Source: Conchocele bisecta | Lineage: Eukaryota > Mollusca > Bivalvia > Lucinida > Thyasiridae | NCBI GenBank assembly: GCA_029237695.1 | Contig: CM055265.1 | Span: forward strand, 77,680,447 to 77,744,446 | Length of the DNA: 64,000 bases | Direction of reading: 5' to 3' | In this document: positions 34,615-46,556 of the stretch, piece by piece | Layout of the letters: each line of letters begins with the position of its first letter | Numbering within the stretch: the first letter of the stretch is position 1 | Notes under the pieces: generated by a model | The model's database searches: none | Told to the model about the DNA's origin: nothing | What the model saw: the letters and a program-made list of their open reading frames with translations, nothing else | Made by a program: the position numbers and the translations under genes

Positions 34615-35420
34615 AACAAGAAACGAGGCAAAGCCACGAAGGCCAGGTTTTTTCCAAGCATAGACACTTGGATAACATAATTATACCCACTTTTTGTAGA
34701 CTAGATGGCCGTGGCCTGCATGTCGCGCCTTGGGGCGAGGCATGGTCACTAAAAAAAGAGATATAGTAGATGGAAAAACTTTAACCAAAAAACGTTAACC
34801 GGACACACAGACGTACGGACGGACGGACGTATGTCAAAATGCTGACTATAAAGCGGGCGTGACAATGATGATAAACACCCATGTGAAGTATCAAGGTAAT
34901 GCCGGGCGTGACAATGATGATAAACACCCATGTGAAGTATCAAGGTAATGGGTGAAGCAGTTGCAGAGACATAGTACACAAAAAAACTTTAACAAAAAAT
35001 TCAAAGTAATTTGACATTGGGCACAGGGGCCGGTTGGGGGGTAGAATGAAAATATGAAAACTTTAACCAAAAAACTTTAACCAGATGTACGTTAAAAAGT
35101 TAACGTTGAAAATGGCTAAGTCAATTACGTAGAAATAATAGGTCAAGGTAAAAAAAAATGGTCACATGTTGGATAGTTGTATGTGGTGGGCACCCCTTGG
35201 TTATGAAGCTGTGAAAGTTTGGTGGTCCTAGGTGGTACAGTACCAAAGAAATTGACTTAAACACGAAAACTTAACATTGTAAACGCAAAAAGTTAACATT
35301 GATATGGCTAAGTCGACTGCGCTGAAAAAATGGGTCAAGTTCAAAAAAAGTTAACATGTTGGATAGTGATATGTGGTGGGCACCGTTTTTAGCAGGTCGG
35401 TCGGGTTACAGGAAACGGAG
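34615..35420 (+). repeat. Hairpin-type (pearl/Helentron-like) element, copy 1
   Basis: Starts AACAAGAAACGAGGCAAAG and CTAGATGGCCGTGGCCTG, then ACGGACGGACGGACGTATG, a shortened hairpin module, satellite-like blocks (ATGATGATAAACACCCATG) and GGTGGGCACCCCTTGG. The same order occurs from 38825. It shows where the 1-4045 satellite unit comes from. Confidence 0.75.
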
Positions 35421-36000
35421 ATATAATTATGGATGGCCTGGGTTATAGAATGAAAATATTGGTGATGACAAATAAGCATATGAACCATTCTGACTTATGG
35501 TAACAGAGATAGTAGGTAGACTGTGAACATTCCGAAAAAAAATGTTGGGGTACATACCGGTATTAAAATCACTGTGGGTATAGCACACATGCAATTTTGA
35601 TAGGGTGCACGGACTCCGTAAGAAAAATCCTCCACTTAGACAATACTTTAATATCTAATCAACTACTGAAGAGATTTTGATGCGATAAAGTGCAGATACC
35701 CCAGAAAATTGAAAAGCAACACCTGACGATGTCCTGTCCTTGTACATTTAACCGTGCAGAAAACAAAACTTTTAAAAAATAATAGCTGGAGACTTCATAA
35801 TTGGTCTGTGATCTCCCGTTTTGTAAAAGTGGGTATATTGCGATGGTGACTTTTCTCTAGTTGAACATGTATTGGCAGAAATGTATACAATCCAACATAG
35901 CATCATTGAACATGTGTGTAGAACTTCTCTTATGTGCAAACACATGTTGCTGCAAAACGTATGTACAAACATGTACATGGACAATCCCAATATACATGTA
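35421..36000. other. No gene recognised
   Basis: Intron 2; AT-rich, with several CATGTACA-type words and no supported feature. Confidence 0.5.
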
Positions 36001-36867
36001 GTCAAACTTGCATAAGCGACCACGTGCATTAAGCGACTTTAGTCTTGTGTGACAACTTTCAATCCCCCCCCCCCCCCTCCCCATTTTGCCTATATAATGA
36101 CAGTGTACTAAACGACTTTCCGTTAAAGTGACCACCGGCCACATATTTTGTAACCAACAGCAATCAACAGCAATGGTCGTTTGTGCTAAATGACCATTAA
36201 TTGACAGGATGTCACTCTTTCTTCAGGTGAAATTAGCCTCCAGTGTGTGACAAACAAAAGAAACAAATCCCCTGTCACTGTCAAAGTGTGAATGGTGCAT
36301 TGTTTATCTTTATTGACCTGAAACCTCGTTCTGATACGCTTGTTTCCTTAGTGATTACTGAAGGGAATTAACTCATGGTCGCTTAGCACATGGGAACAAC
36401 GGGTCGCTTAGGGAAAACATCTGCGTATAATTTTGTTTGTTGTGTACAGAATAAGCAAGCATTTTTATTTCACCCAATTCCAATTTTCTTGACGCGTAAC
36501 AATACTGGTGTACATCATGTACATGTATATACCGAACACTGCGTTAATAAATCATTATTCCATCAGCTGGTTTGGTTGTCAGTCAATTGTTATTTCGCAA
36601 TAACGTTCAAATTCATTCATCTATTTTGATAAAATAATGCCTGAATAATTCAGACAAGTGCACAGTAAACATTACCAGTAGTATTCTAATGTATTTATTT
36701 CTATGTTAATGTTTAATTTTCGCGATTTCCCGATTCCGAATATTAAACTATATAACCGGACATACCAGTACCCGGATTTCCATTTTTTTTGGTGTTAAAG
36801 AGACCATTGTTCTAAGCGACCATTTTTGGTGTCTCCCTTGGGTGGTCGCTTAATGCAAGTTTGGCTG
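36001..36867. repeat. TIR element, pogo-like ends, ~0.87 kb
   Basis: GTCAAACTTGCATAAGCGACC at the left pairs with GGTCGCTTAATGCAAGTTTG at the right; TA lies on both sides (35999-36000, 36868-36869). Internal GGTCGCTTAG repeats. A C-run is at 36066-36078. TA duplication and CAGTCRAAC-type ends fit the pogo/Tc1 group. No transposase seen. Confidence 0.75.
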
Positions 36868-36954
36868 TACAATGTACATCCCATCAGCCAAGCAGTGTTC
36901 TCAACCATAAGAAAAGGAACCAGATGGCTGTGGCCCACATTTAGAGCTATTCAA

Positions 36955-37112
36955 CATTTCATCCCTAAACTAGACTAGAGAAAGTGAGCAGGGGCTCACG
37001 TATACGCCCGGCCGCTGCCTGGACCAAGAAATAAAAACTTTTAACGCGGACAGACGGACGGAATTACAAAAACTATTTACCCCACGACATACTTCGTATG
37101 TCGGGGGTATAA
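36955..37112 (+). repeat. Hairpin-type repeat, 3' end
   Basis: GACAGACGGACGGAATTAC is followed by the strong stem-loop ACCCCACGACATACTTCG / TATGTCGGGGGTATA. Same design as the modules at 1.2, 4.0, 39.0, 42.5, 48.7 and 54.2 kb with a different stem sequence. Confidence 0.75.
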
Positions 37113-37715
37113 AAATGTGTTATTAGAACACGGATGCTTCACAAACCGCTTTGATAGCTCTGTAGCTATTACGGTTTGAAAGTTTTATGAGTTACAAGGC
37201 AAAATTGCCAAATATTGAAAAAATCATAAGGAAGCTACATGCCAAGTTTCAGGTCTGTAGCAAGTACGGTTTAAAAAGTTTTACGAGTTACAAGGCAAAA
37301 TTGGGAAATTTGAAAAGGGGGAGATAATCCATGACCCAGTGGTCAAATAAAAAATCAAAATAAAATTTGAGCATCTCATCATAAGGAAGCTACATACCAA
37401 GTTTCAGGTCTGTAGCTAGTACGGTTTAAAAGCTTTACGAGTTACAAGACAAAATTGGAAAATTCTAAGTCGAAAGGGGGGGGGGGGGGGGGGAGATAAT
37501 CCATTACCAGGGGGTCGAATCAAAAATCTAAATAAACTTTGCACATCTACTCATCATAAGGAAGCTACAAACCAAGTTTCAGGTGTGCAACTAGTACGGT
37601 TTAAACATATTAGGAGTTACAAGATTGGTGACGGACAGACGGGACAGACGGGACAGACAGACAAGGGTAACAGTAAATGCGCCCTCCACTATTGTGGCAT
37701 AGAACGTCCAACATT
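37113..37715 (+). repeat. Tandem core repeat CATAAGGAAGCTACA, with (GACGG)n tail
   Basis: CATAAGGAAGCTACA recurs near 37228, 37380 and 37555 with AAGTTTCAGGTCTGTAGC and GTACGGTTTAAAA. A 16-base G-run is near 37478. The series ends GACGGACAGACGGGACAGAC and GGGTAACAGTAAATGCGCCC. Confidence 0.78.
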
Positions 37716-38041
37716 AATCTTCCTAATCATTTTTAAAGTCCATTTTTAAAGACTTAATTGCTATTAATTTGATCATGTTATGTGGATGCAGGACTATGAC
37801 AATCGAAATTGAAATGAACGCGTATATCTAAATTTTGATCTGAAAATTATGCTGTTGTAGTGTTTCCAGATACAGCTGATTCTCTTTATCTTGATATCGC
37901 TTAGCTCGATATACCTGCTAATTTTGATATACGTCCGAGGTCAAGACTTAATTCCCTACATAGATCATGTATTTTACTCCTGATAAATCGATATCGGAAT
38001 TGTCAATATTTTGGTTATGTCGAGGTGGAAATCGAGTCCTG
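37716..38041. other. Unassigned; remnant with TCTCGATATACC-like words
   Basis: CTTGATATCGCTTAGCTCGA and GTCGAGGTGGAAATCGAGTC suggest an old pogo-like remnant like 49318-49832, but ends are not definable. Confidence 0.35.
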
Positions 38042-38280
38042 TAGCCGATTTCATCAAACTTGCAAAGTATACTTATCTAGCAAAGTATACTTTGAGGGAG
38101 CAATCATTTATTTTTCCTGAAATGCATTATTTCATATAGAAAGAACGACTGCATATATTTCATGATTAAAAGTATGCAGAGTATAATAAAAATTAATAAA
38201 TTTATCCTAAAATTTAAAATTTCTCCCTCAAAGTATACTTTGCTAGATAAGTATACTTTGCAATGTTGGTGAAATAGGCT
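38042..38280. repeat. Palindromic MITE, TAGCC...GCAAAGTATAC family, copy D
   Basis: TAGCCGATTTCATCAAACTT and AACATTGCAAAGTATAC ends are present; the central CACAGCC palindrome is deleted. Confidence 0.85.
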
Positions 38281-38669
38281 ACAGATATCATGTTTCCTTC
38301 ATATTTGTATTCTGATAATTTGATGTGACAAATAAGCGCATGGCACCACCAAGTCAGATTCAGAGAGATTATTGCAGGTAATCAAAAACGCCATGGGCGG
38401 ATTCAGGTGGGGGGGTGGGGGGACCCGGCGCGCGCCCCCCCCACCCTATTTAAAATTTTGCCGAGTAAATATTTTTTACAAGTTACAAGGCACGTTTCAT
38501 GCCAAGTGCCATGTATTCCATGCATTTTTCGGTCGTTGTCTTATTGTTTCAAAATTTAAACGTTTTCAATCAACAAGAATTCCGCGGAATCAAATGTCTC
38601 GCCTTGTCCCGCCGCCTTGACCTCGAGCCTGGGCCAGAAAGCAATTTTCACTGGCCCGAACATTTTATA

Positions 38670-38733
38670 CAATTATTGACTAGTGAGCCATAGAATATCA
38701 GATTATATTCTATGGCTCACTAGTCAATAATTG
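38670..38733. repeat. Perfect palindrome, 29-bp arms, 6-nt spacer
   Basis: CAATTATTGACTAGTGAGCC... pairs exactly with ...GGCTCACTAGTCAATAATTG; the spacer is CAGATT. G/C homopolymer runs precede it at 38407-38445. No other copy was recognised. Confidence 0.9.
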
Positions 38734-39334
38734 TTTTAGTATATGATAATAGTCGGTATATAGCACTTATATATACGACCTTATGCTACTAGACAAAAAT
38801 GGAAAAAGAATTTGAAAAAAAAACAACAAGAAACGAGGCAAAGCCACGAAGGCCAGGTTTTTTCCAAGCATAGACACTGACTTGGATAACACAATTATAC
38901 CCACTTTTTGTAGACTAGATGGCCGTGGCCTGCATGTCGCGCCTTGGGGCGAGGCATGGACACAAAAGTAGATATAGTAGATGGAAAAACTTTAACCGGA
39001 CACACGGACGGACGGACGTATGCCAAAATGCCGACTATATCGCGCTTTCCGCAAGCGGGCGCGACAATGATGATAAACACCCATGTGCAGTATCAAGGTA
39101 ATGGGTGAAGCAGTTGCAGAGATATAGTACACAAAAAAATCAAAGTAATTTGACCTTGACATTGGGCACAGGGGCCGCACGGTTGGGGGGTAGAATGAAA
39201 ATATGGATGATGATAAACACCCATGTAAAGTTTGAAGGTAATGGGCGAAGCAGTTGCAGAGATATAGTATAACGAAAAACTTTAACCAAAAAACTTTAAC
39301 CAGACGTACGTTAAAAAGTTAACGTTGAAAATTA

Positions 39335-41150
39335 CCGTATTTACCCTATGTATTGGGACACCCTTTATATTGGGACACCCCCGTTTTGGGGAGAAATAAA
39401 AAATTATTTTTTAGGAAACAAGTTTTGGGACACATCACAATTTTAAAAAAAAAATCAATAATTTCTGCACCTTAAGTATTGGGACGTCTCTTTTTTTTAA
39501 ATACTTTTTAAACACAGTCGGGGATTCCGCTGGGGAAAATAAAAAAATCGCCACTCCAATTTTTTTTTATTTTTTTTTTTTCACCGGCTACTGGTCATGC
39601 CGACTATTGCACGTGTCGCTATAAACAGGCCGTCGCTGATTAACTAATATAACACAGTGCTGACGGTAAATCTGAGCTCTGTTGATTAAATAGATTACCA
39701 ATAAACCGTATGATTGACAATGCCGCCTGTCAATGCCGGAATGTGATTTATTTGCGAAAATTATTTCGATTCACACGGAAATACTCCTGATACATCGCCC
39801 CGCCCTCTCATCAATATTCACGAGTATCCAGTATCCGAAAGTATAGTACAGTGCGATCCGGAAGTACACGGAAGTCCGGCGACATACAACCTTCCGTGTT
39901 GCTTATCCGAACCGTGCATATATCCTTCTCGCCCAAGACGCATCATAATGTCAACAAAAAATACATGTACACATGTACACTGTGACTGCGAATGAACGAC
40001 GTCGCCAATGCTATAATATGCCATAAGTTTTCACTGTTATCTTCGCATGTAATAAATATATTGAATCTAAGAATTGTTAACGTCATGTTTTATTTATTTA
40101 TTCATCATGTTCATGTAGAATGTAGATCTACGCAGGTCCGTGCAATCCATTATTGTAAACGCTGTAGAAAAAAAGTGTAGTAAACCGTGTAGCCATCATC
40201 ATTAGATGACGCAATGACTCGATCAATGACCGATATCCTGTTCCATCACTGCAAACGTCACGTGACAAGCTCGTGCGTTGCAAACTGTGTTTACTCATAT
40301 GGTGAGCACAGGTGGAAGACTCGACCTATAACACCAAAATAAATGCCTATTAAAAAAATCCCATTATCCCACCCACCTGGTATCGTACTGTACATGACGT
40401 TAATGATAGAACGAGATCAAGTGGGTGGGGTAATGGATATTTTTGTAATGGTCATTTTCTTTGCGTCACGTCCCGACTATTCCACCTGTGGGTTTGAGTA
40501 CGCACAGAGTTTTAACCCTTTCAACACCACGACCTGTATAGACATGTTTTGCCCGACGTGTTATAATTTTGCGCCAGTTCATGAGATAATCAGGCTTATC
40601 ACGTGAGATTTTCGACGAAGATGAATCTGATAATAGTGTACCGTACATTTTCTGTAAACGATATCGAATGTTGACGAATATTAAATTAGTAAATTATTAC
40701 GCATTTGCTCTGAAAATTTTATCAACTTTCCGATATATTTGTAGAAAAAAGTCCAATCATTCTCGGCGAAAATCTCGGTTTATATAATAAAGTTGATTTA
40801 TCTCATGCACTGGCTCAATTATATGTAGCGAAACAAGGCCAGCTGTGTACATGCGCCGGGGGCGTGGGCAGTGCTGTAACAATTTAGTTAATCTGGTCGA
40901 GTTAATCTGCGCCACTGATACGCGACGATCTCCGATTGGTCGGCCTTTTACACCTAATTTAATATTCCACCAATGGTGAGCGCGAACGCATGCCGGAAAT
41001 ATTCAATCGAGCACATAACAATTAGCACTGCTTTGTTACCTGGGACCAATAATTGATGTTATTCCAGTTTGCTCGGATTAATTTACGAAATGTGCAAACG
41101 TGATCAGCTGCACATTCCACATCGGTGAGATAAAAGGAGGCTATGCGTCC

Positions 41151-41189
<39 letters not shown>

Positions 41190-41466
41190 ATCGTCCATTT
41201 TGGTCTAAATTTGGGAAAAAATCGCAAATATAATACGATTTCTGACAATAGTCGTGTTACAAATTTAACACGATTTTGATATACAAATAGGCAAACAATT
41301 CGGGAGCCAAGGCACAACCGTGTACTAACCGAAATTTCGAGGATACAAACTTTCAATATTAATAATTGGGACACCAAAAAAAATAATTAATTTATTTTAT
41401 ATTATGTATTGGGACACGTAGAATTTTATTTATTTTTTACTGTCCCAATACATAGGGTAAATACGG
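39335..41466. mobile_element. TIR element, CCGTATTTACCCTATG ends, 2.13 kb, TA duplication
   Basis: CCGTATTTACCCTATG / CATAGGGTAAATACGG ends extend over TATTGGGACA; TA flanks both (39333-39334, 41467-41468). TATTGGGACAC is repeated inside both ends. The interior (39600-41150) holds no transposase, only unassigned sequence, a CAACACCACGACCTGTATAG-type repeat piece near 40520 and an A-run at 41155-41187. Probably a non-autonomous Tc1/mariner-type element that captured other DNA. Confidence 0.8.
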
Positions 41467-42476
41467 TACGTAGAAATAATAGGTGAAGGTAAAATGTTGG
41501 ATAGTTGTATGTGGTGGGCACCCCTTGGTTATGAAGCTGTGAAAGTTTGGTGGTCGTAGATGGTACAGTACCAAAGAAATGGACTTAAACATGAAAACTT
41601 AACATTGTAAACGCGAAAAGTTAACATTGACTGCGCGGAAAAAATGGGTCAAGTTAAAAAAAATGTAACATGTTGGATAGTGATATGTGTGGTGGGCACC
41701 CCTTGGTCATGAAGCTGTGAAAGTTTGTTGGTCCTATGTGTTACAGTAACAAAGAAATGGACTGAAACACGAAAACTTAACATTGATTGTGGACGCCGCC
41801 CGCCCGCCTGGCTTTCACCAATCCAATAGCCTGGATTTTTTCCCCACCTGGCTAAAAATTAAAAAAAAAAAAAATTAAAAGGATTTTTTTCTCCAAAAAA
41901 ACCTCGCTAAAAATGGAAAATAAGTTCAAAAAAAAAAAAGTTTAAAAATTAACAAAAAAATAAAGCTCGCTACTGGAGCCCAGAATTTTTATAATAGTCC
42001 TATATTTATCTACATATCATATCTGCACAGGTCCACATATTGCCACAATATTGTCAACACAGTTTACGGAAATGTAATACCCAGGTATAATAATTTACCT
42101 GTATAAATTAGCTGTAATAATTTAGCTGGACATTTAGTGGTCAAGTTGGAAATTTGCACATGCTTGCACATGCATAAGTGTTCAACTGGAGAACGCTATT
42201 GTTCTCTCTACAGGTAAGGTGTACAGAGCGCACGAGAAAACAGGTCTTCATGCATTAATGTTCAGTTTGTAGCATAAAAAGAAATAGAGTTTGACCTTGA
42301 ACCTGGAGCCCGGAATTTTTTTTAATAGTCCTATATTCATCTACATATCATAGTAAAGGTATGTATAAAGTTTGATGACTGTAGCTGATAAGGTGTTGAA
42401 GTAATGACCGTAACACGAAAACTTAACATTGAATGATGACGCCGACACCGACGACTCTGGAAAAGCAAAACCTATG

Positions 42477-42502
42477 TCTCGCTTTCCGCTTCGCGGGCGA
42501 GA
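42477..42502 (+). repeat. 3' hairpin closing the 38.8-kb element
   Basis: CTCGCTTTCCGCTTCGCGGG with complementary CTCGC / GCGAG ends, followed by ATAAAAATC. Confidence 0.75.
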
Positions 42503-42609
42503 TAAAAATCATGTCTAAACATACTGTGACAGTGTCGATATTTTTGTTCCAAAATGCGCCAGAACGCAGGAAATGCGATGTAGATTTCAAAAAATTTCCA
42601 CTTGATCGA

Positions 42610-42655
42610 CTATTTTGCAATACTTGACTATATATAGTCAATTATTGCAAAATAG
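42610..42655. repeat. Near-perfect palindrome around ACTATATATAGT
   Basis: CTATTTTGCAATACTTGAC pairs with GTCAATTATTGCAAAATAG with one mismatch and no spacer beyond TATATA. Confidence 0.85.
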
Positions 42656-43489
42656 TTACGCCCCCCCCTTAACCCAAAATCCTGGATCCGTGCCTGAACG
42701 CCACCGCTAAAATGTGTTAAACATTGCACAAACATGTTAAACGAATTCACTTGAACCATAATTAACCAATTAATCAATGTAATATTGGATCATATTAACA
42801 TGAAGACGAAATAACAGCGTGGCAATCAATTCAATTGAACTTGGGCCAAATTTGTTTGTGACCGACAAGTCCAGGTCGGACGTGGTTTGCTGACGAAATG
42901 CGGGTCTTGCATTTTTCGATTGAAAAATAACATAATCAGAAAAAACGGCGAACGTTGATATTTAGATGTAACGATTATTCAATGATGTGTATTCAGCTTG
43001 ATTTGCAAAACACATGTTGTGTACCGGAAATTGTGTCATGCACGTGCGATATATTTAGTAACAACACATGCACGTTTCGTTAAAAGAAATTGAGCAAATT
43101 TATGAAAACCCGTAAGTAAAGTAAAGTTGGTATTTTTGAAGCGATTCTGTTCAAAAATTTTTTGGAGAATGGTCGCAAAAGATATATTTTGCTCAGTCAG
43201 TCAGTTCAACTTCGAGGTAACGAGAATTACCTGTACATTGGTTGGCCATTGCGTTATTTGCATTCAAGAACACAGGTGAACGACTCCCAAATGCCCATTG
43301 AAAATAATCCTGTTACCTCAACCACATGTTGATGTACAGTACATTGAAACCTAATGTACAGGTCTATGGGGAAATTGGATTGTTTTCAATGGGCATTTTT
43401 TTATGTTTTGTTATGTTACCAGTATGAATCCTTCACCTGTAGTTGAGAACATTGCACGGGACTACTTAACCCTAAGACCGCTATCTTAT
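42656..43489. other. Intron 2; no gene recognised
   Basis: AT-rich. An inverted match between CCCATTGAAAATAATCC near 43294 and CAATGGGCATTTTTT near 43386 is the only structure noticed. Confidence 0.5.
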
Positions 43490-43705
43490 TTATTTATTTT
43501 TTTGTCGTCTGCTGTTTATTTTTTATTTCCCATTTTTATCATCAAAAACATGCTTTAACTGCACTTTAGAATAATCTACAACATGCTTTGACAGCACTTC
43601 AGAATCATTTCCATTGGTGATGTCAAACCATGTTTTTATTGAGAAATAAGGGAAGATATAAAAGCAACAGCAGATGACAATTGTTGTGAGTAGCAGTCTA
43701 AGGGT
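43490..43705. repeat. Fold-back MITE, GTCGTCTGCTG family, copy 3
   Basis: TTTTGTCGTCTGCTGTTTAT at the left, ACAGCAGATGACAATTGT at the right, CACTTTAGAATAAT and CACTTCAGAATCATT arms between. Confidence 0.8.
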
Positions 43706-43786
43706 TAACTACGATAATAAATGTTCAGTACAGCAGTCTGATCAGGGTCTACACTGTCCAGCATTCAGCGAGTAAAACAGGGACCC

Positions 43787-44024
43787 GTTTCACTAACCTT
43801 CGTACGACTAAAATGTTCGTAAGTGCAAATTTAGGATTGTCTGTAAATTTCAATTGATGGATTTACATTTATTGAGCATAGGCTGCATATGCAGCCTATG
43901 CTCAATAAATGTAAATCCAACAATTGTTTACAAGAAAACATTGCTAATGTGAAATTTACAGACTATCATAATTTTGCACTTACAAACATTTTAGTCGTAG
44001 GAAGTTTAGTGAAACGGCCCCGGG
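43787..44024. repeat. Fold-back MITE, GTTTCACTAAACTTTGTACG family, copy 3
   Basis: CCGTTTCACTAACCTTCG / GAAGTTTAGTGAAACGG ends and a perfect GCATAGGCTGCATATGCAGC centre. It ends about 50 bp from the exon 2 donor. Confidence 0.9.
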
Positions 44025-44075
44025 CCAACATACGTGTCAGCTACAGCTACTGGCTGAAGCAGCAGGGCAACTCAC

Positions 44076-44186
44076 CTACGACATTGCCCTTCATGCGGGA
44101 CCCGTTCTCGGCCTCGACCGATCGTCGGGCATCCTCCTCCTTCTCAAACTGCACAAACCCGAAGCCTTTGTCGTGCACCGACACAC
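44076..44186 (-). CDS. NCOA5: NCOA5 orthologue, exon 2 (RRM, RNP1)
   Basis: Acceptor GGTTATTTGCAG precedes 44186 and donor GTGAGT follows 44076. The codon split from exon 1 (G|GT) gives Gly, then VSVHDKGFGFVQFEKEEDAR and RSVEAENGSRMKGNVV. KGFGFVQF is a classical RNP1 motif with the two aromatic RNA-contacting residues, and EEDARRSVEAENG is the following helix. With exons 1 and 3 it completes one RRM. The exon is 111 nt. MITEs stand about 50 bp downstream and 24 bp upstream in the gene's direction. A frame on the plus strand covering this exon is a shadow. Confidence 0.93.
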
Positions 44187-44209
44187 CTGCAAATAACCAT
44201 ATTAGACGG

Positions 44210-44453
44210 GCCATTTGATTTTGCACCTAAGAAGATGTGTGTTTTTTCCCGAAAAAAAATATCTACAAAAGTTTCTGTACATGACATCAAAAGTTGACAA
44301 AATGTTCGGAGCAAATTACGAATTTGTTCTAAAAAATTTGTAAACCTTCGGCCTCATACACATAAAATACCAGTTTCCATAAATATTTTCATGAAATATT
44401 GCTCATGTTCTAAGGTACAAGATGACATGGCTCGTCTCATATACATGTAGGCG
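44210..44453. repeat. Fold-back MITE, CAAGCCATGTGATTTTGTAC family
   Basis: GGGCCATTTGATTTTGCACC / GGTACAAGATGACATGGCTC ends with GAGCAAATTACGAATTTGTT at the centre. It lies immediately upstream of the exon 2 acceptor. Confidence 0.8.
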
Positions 44454-45547
44454 TCACTAGACGGGGTTCGAAGGCCGTGAACGTCGAGCGACTCCTTTGT
44501 TCCTCGCATTTCGCTGTTGTGCACAAGTAGTGTTTTAAATAAAACAAGAAAATACCCCTTTTAATCAAAACCGCTAAGCATTTAAGCAAAGGTTTGAAGG
44601 TCACAAAGTTAATGTCATATTAAGGGCAGCATTGACGAGTGGCATTTATGCACAAGTGTGATGTATTGAAATGGTAGTTATCCTTCAAGGGATATACTTG
44701 TATAAGTTATGACAGAATTGAGAAACTCCGGCAAACTACGTGACCGGACGGACACGCAGTTCAAATACTATAATTATATAATATGCCTCTGGCTCTACAG
44801 ATACGGGGCCACAAAAACAGGCTTCTCACAGGCACATTAACGGCTGAAGAATGGATTTTTCACTGACAGTGTAGATCCAGCACAAACTAATGCAGTGAAA
44901 GCCCATTCAAGATTTGCTTAAAATTGGTGTCTTCAAACAAAGGCCATAATAAAAGTACTTTGGTTCTCAGACACAGGGTTTGCAGAATGTGGCCAGGGAG
45001 GGCGGACTATTTTAAAAAATGTTTTCGTCTCATTTTGTTCAAGTCGCCGGATGCCTGTAGATATATTCTATAAATTAAAGTCACACAGATTTTGGTAAGT
45101 CATGATTGGATTAAACATATTTTTGTATGGTAGTGTTTTTTATTGATCATGTGGCGAATTTACATTACGATTTGATTTCTCCATGATGATAAAATGCATG
45201 ACGAGCAGGGACTTTTCAAACGCGGCGATATCTAAGAACCAAAGTACTTTTTTCATGGCCTAAATGTATAATTATGTATTGCCTGAAAATGTCCCCTTAC
45301 CCCAATTTGCTAAACGTAATGAATGAAATTGAACATTGTGGATGACATCGACCCCGCCGTTGCCACCGCTTCAGCGGCGGATACAGAAATAATTGCAAGG
45401 GGGGGGGGGGGGTCGAAAGATTCCAAATCGGTGTAGCCGACCTCTGCGAGCGCGAAGCACGATGCGCATTGTGAAGTCGGGGGGTTCCCCTCCCCCCGCA
45501 AATATCAAAGTATAATGTATGTATGCAATAAAGTTGGAATAACAGTC
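44454..45547. other. Intron 1; weak inverted repeat, no gene
   Basis: AAAAGTACTTTGGTTCTCAG near 44953 pairs with CTAAGAACCAAAGTAC near 45232, so 44936-45262 may be an old TIR element. GACCGGACGGACACG near 44746 is microsatellite-like. A 12-base G-run is at 45401. Confidence 0.45.
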
Positions 45548-45715
45548 AAGAGGCCTTATTTCAACACTACAGACCTCTATCATAATATTTGAACATTTAT
45601 GGATATTTTCCAATTTCTAAAAACAATAGCCCTTTCTGATTAATGGAATAGTCTGAAAAATGGCATGGGAGTGTCCATTCCAGTTACGTACATGTAGGGG
45701 TGAAAGGGTTAAGCG
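45548..45715. repeat. CCATTCCAGTTAC repeat fragment
   Basis: TTCAACACTACAGACCTC at the left and TCCATTCCAGTTACGTACAT then GGGGTGAAAGGGTTAA at the right match 22675-22830 and 33880-33955. Confidence 0.65.
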
Positions 45716-45847
45716 AACACTGCATCTGTATTGGGATTTATCAGGAAATGCACATATGCTGCATCAGGGGTTGACGATGATTTACAGTATTAATCCGGAA
45801 TGAAAACTACTTTATCTGATGCTTCATTGGTCGAACGACAGCAGATG

Positions 45848-46285
45848 AGGCTGTGACTGGAGAAATGGGGCTTATAGGATTTGTGACCAGTGTAGCACAT
45901 GGTCAAATACATGTAGCACTCTTGTAGTATGATAACGATCTATGTTGATTGTTAGAAGCATAATGGGTGGTCAATTGATGGAAAAAGTGAATGGGTTTAA
46001 CGTCCCAGCAACATTTAAGGTCATATAGAAACAAGACAACAGTTTAAAGTCTCATCCTATGGACCAGTGTGATGGAAATACTATGTTAGAATTGTTCACG
46101 CCTAGGGTGAGGATTGAACTCGCAGCCTCCAATATGGAGGCTGCCACTGCCATATCCCCTAGGCCACAACACATCCCTGTCTCGATGGAATGGCGAACAG
46201 TGCAGATGCGAATGCACATGCCGATCTGGATCTACGCTCATCATAAAACACTTAAGCTCCATTTCAGCCGTTACAAACACAGATG
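45848..46285. repeat. MITE, GGCTGTGACTGGAGAAATGG family, split by a SINE
   Basis: Left part GGCTGTGACTGGAGAAATGG and TTTGTGACCAGTGTAG; right part GGAATGGCGAACAGTGCAG to CTCCATTTCAGCCGTTAC. The SINE at 45985-46178 lies between them. Uninterrupted relative at 56688-57055. Confidence 0.75.
45985..46178 (-). repeat. tRNA-derived SINE, family A (nested)
   Basis: Minus-strand head GGGATGTGTTGTGGCCTAG, anticodon-like CCTCCATATTGGAGG, B-box-like GAGTTCAATCCTC and body GAGACTTTAAACTGTTG. It is inserted in the MITE described at 45848. Confidence 0.82.
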
Positions 46286-46556
46286 ACGTTAACAAATAAA
46301 GGAATAAACTCCTTTCGATGAAACAAATTACACTTGCGCATTTCATCATACACAACGTTAGCCTGATAAATAGAATCCCAAGTTAACGCCTGTTGACATG
46401 CAAGTTTACCACGCTCGTCTCGGAAACGGTAAGAAATGCTTGGTGATGCTCGGAATTCCTACACATTTCCCAGCCATGTCCGACAATATTGATATCAAAA
46501 GACACCAACCTGGCATCCTCTATGTACGACTGAGCCAGCTAAAACATGAACTAACA

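Larger units (their letters stand above)
38825..42510 (+). repeat. Hairpin-type (pearl/Helentron-like) element, copy 2, with a 2.1-kb insertion
   Basis: AACAAGAAACGAGGCAAAG start, CGGACGGACGGACGTATG, hairpin CGCTTTCCGCAAGCGGGCG near 39045, satellite-like block to 39330, then after the inserted element GTGGTGGGCACCCCTTGG units to 42420 and a final hairpin CTCGCTTTCCGCTTCGCGGG at 42477-42502. Copy 1 at 34615 lacks the insertion, showing the unoccupied sequence. Confidence 0.75.
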
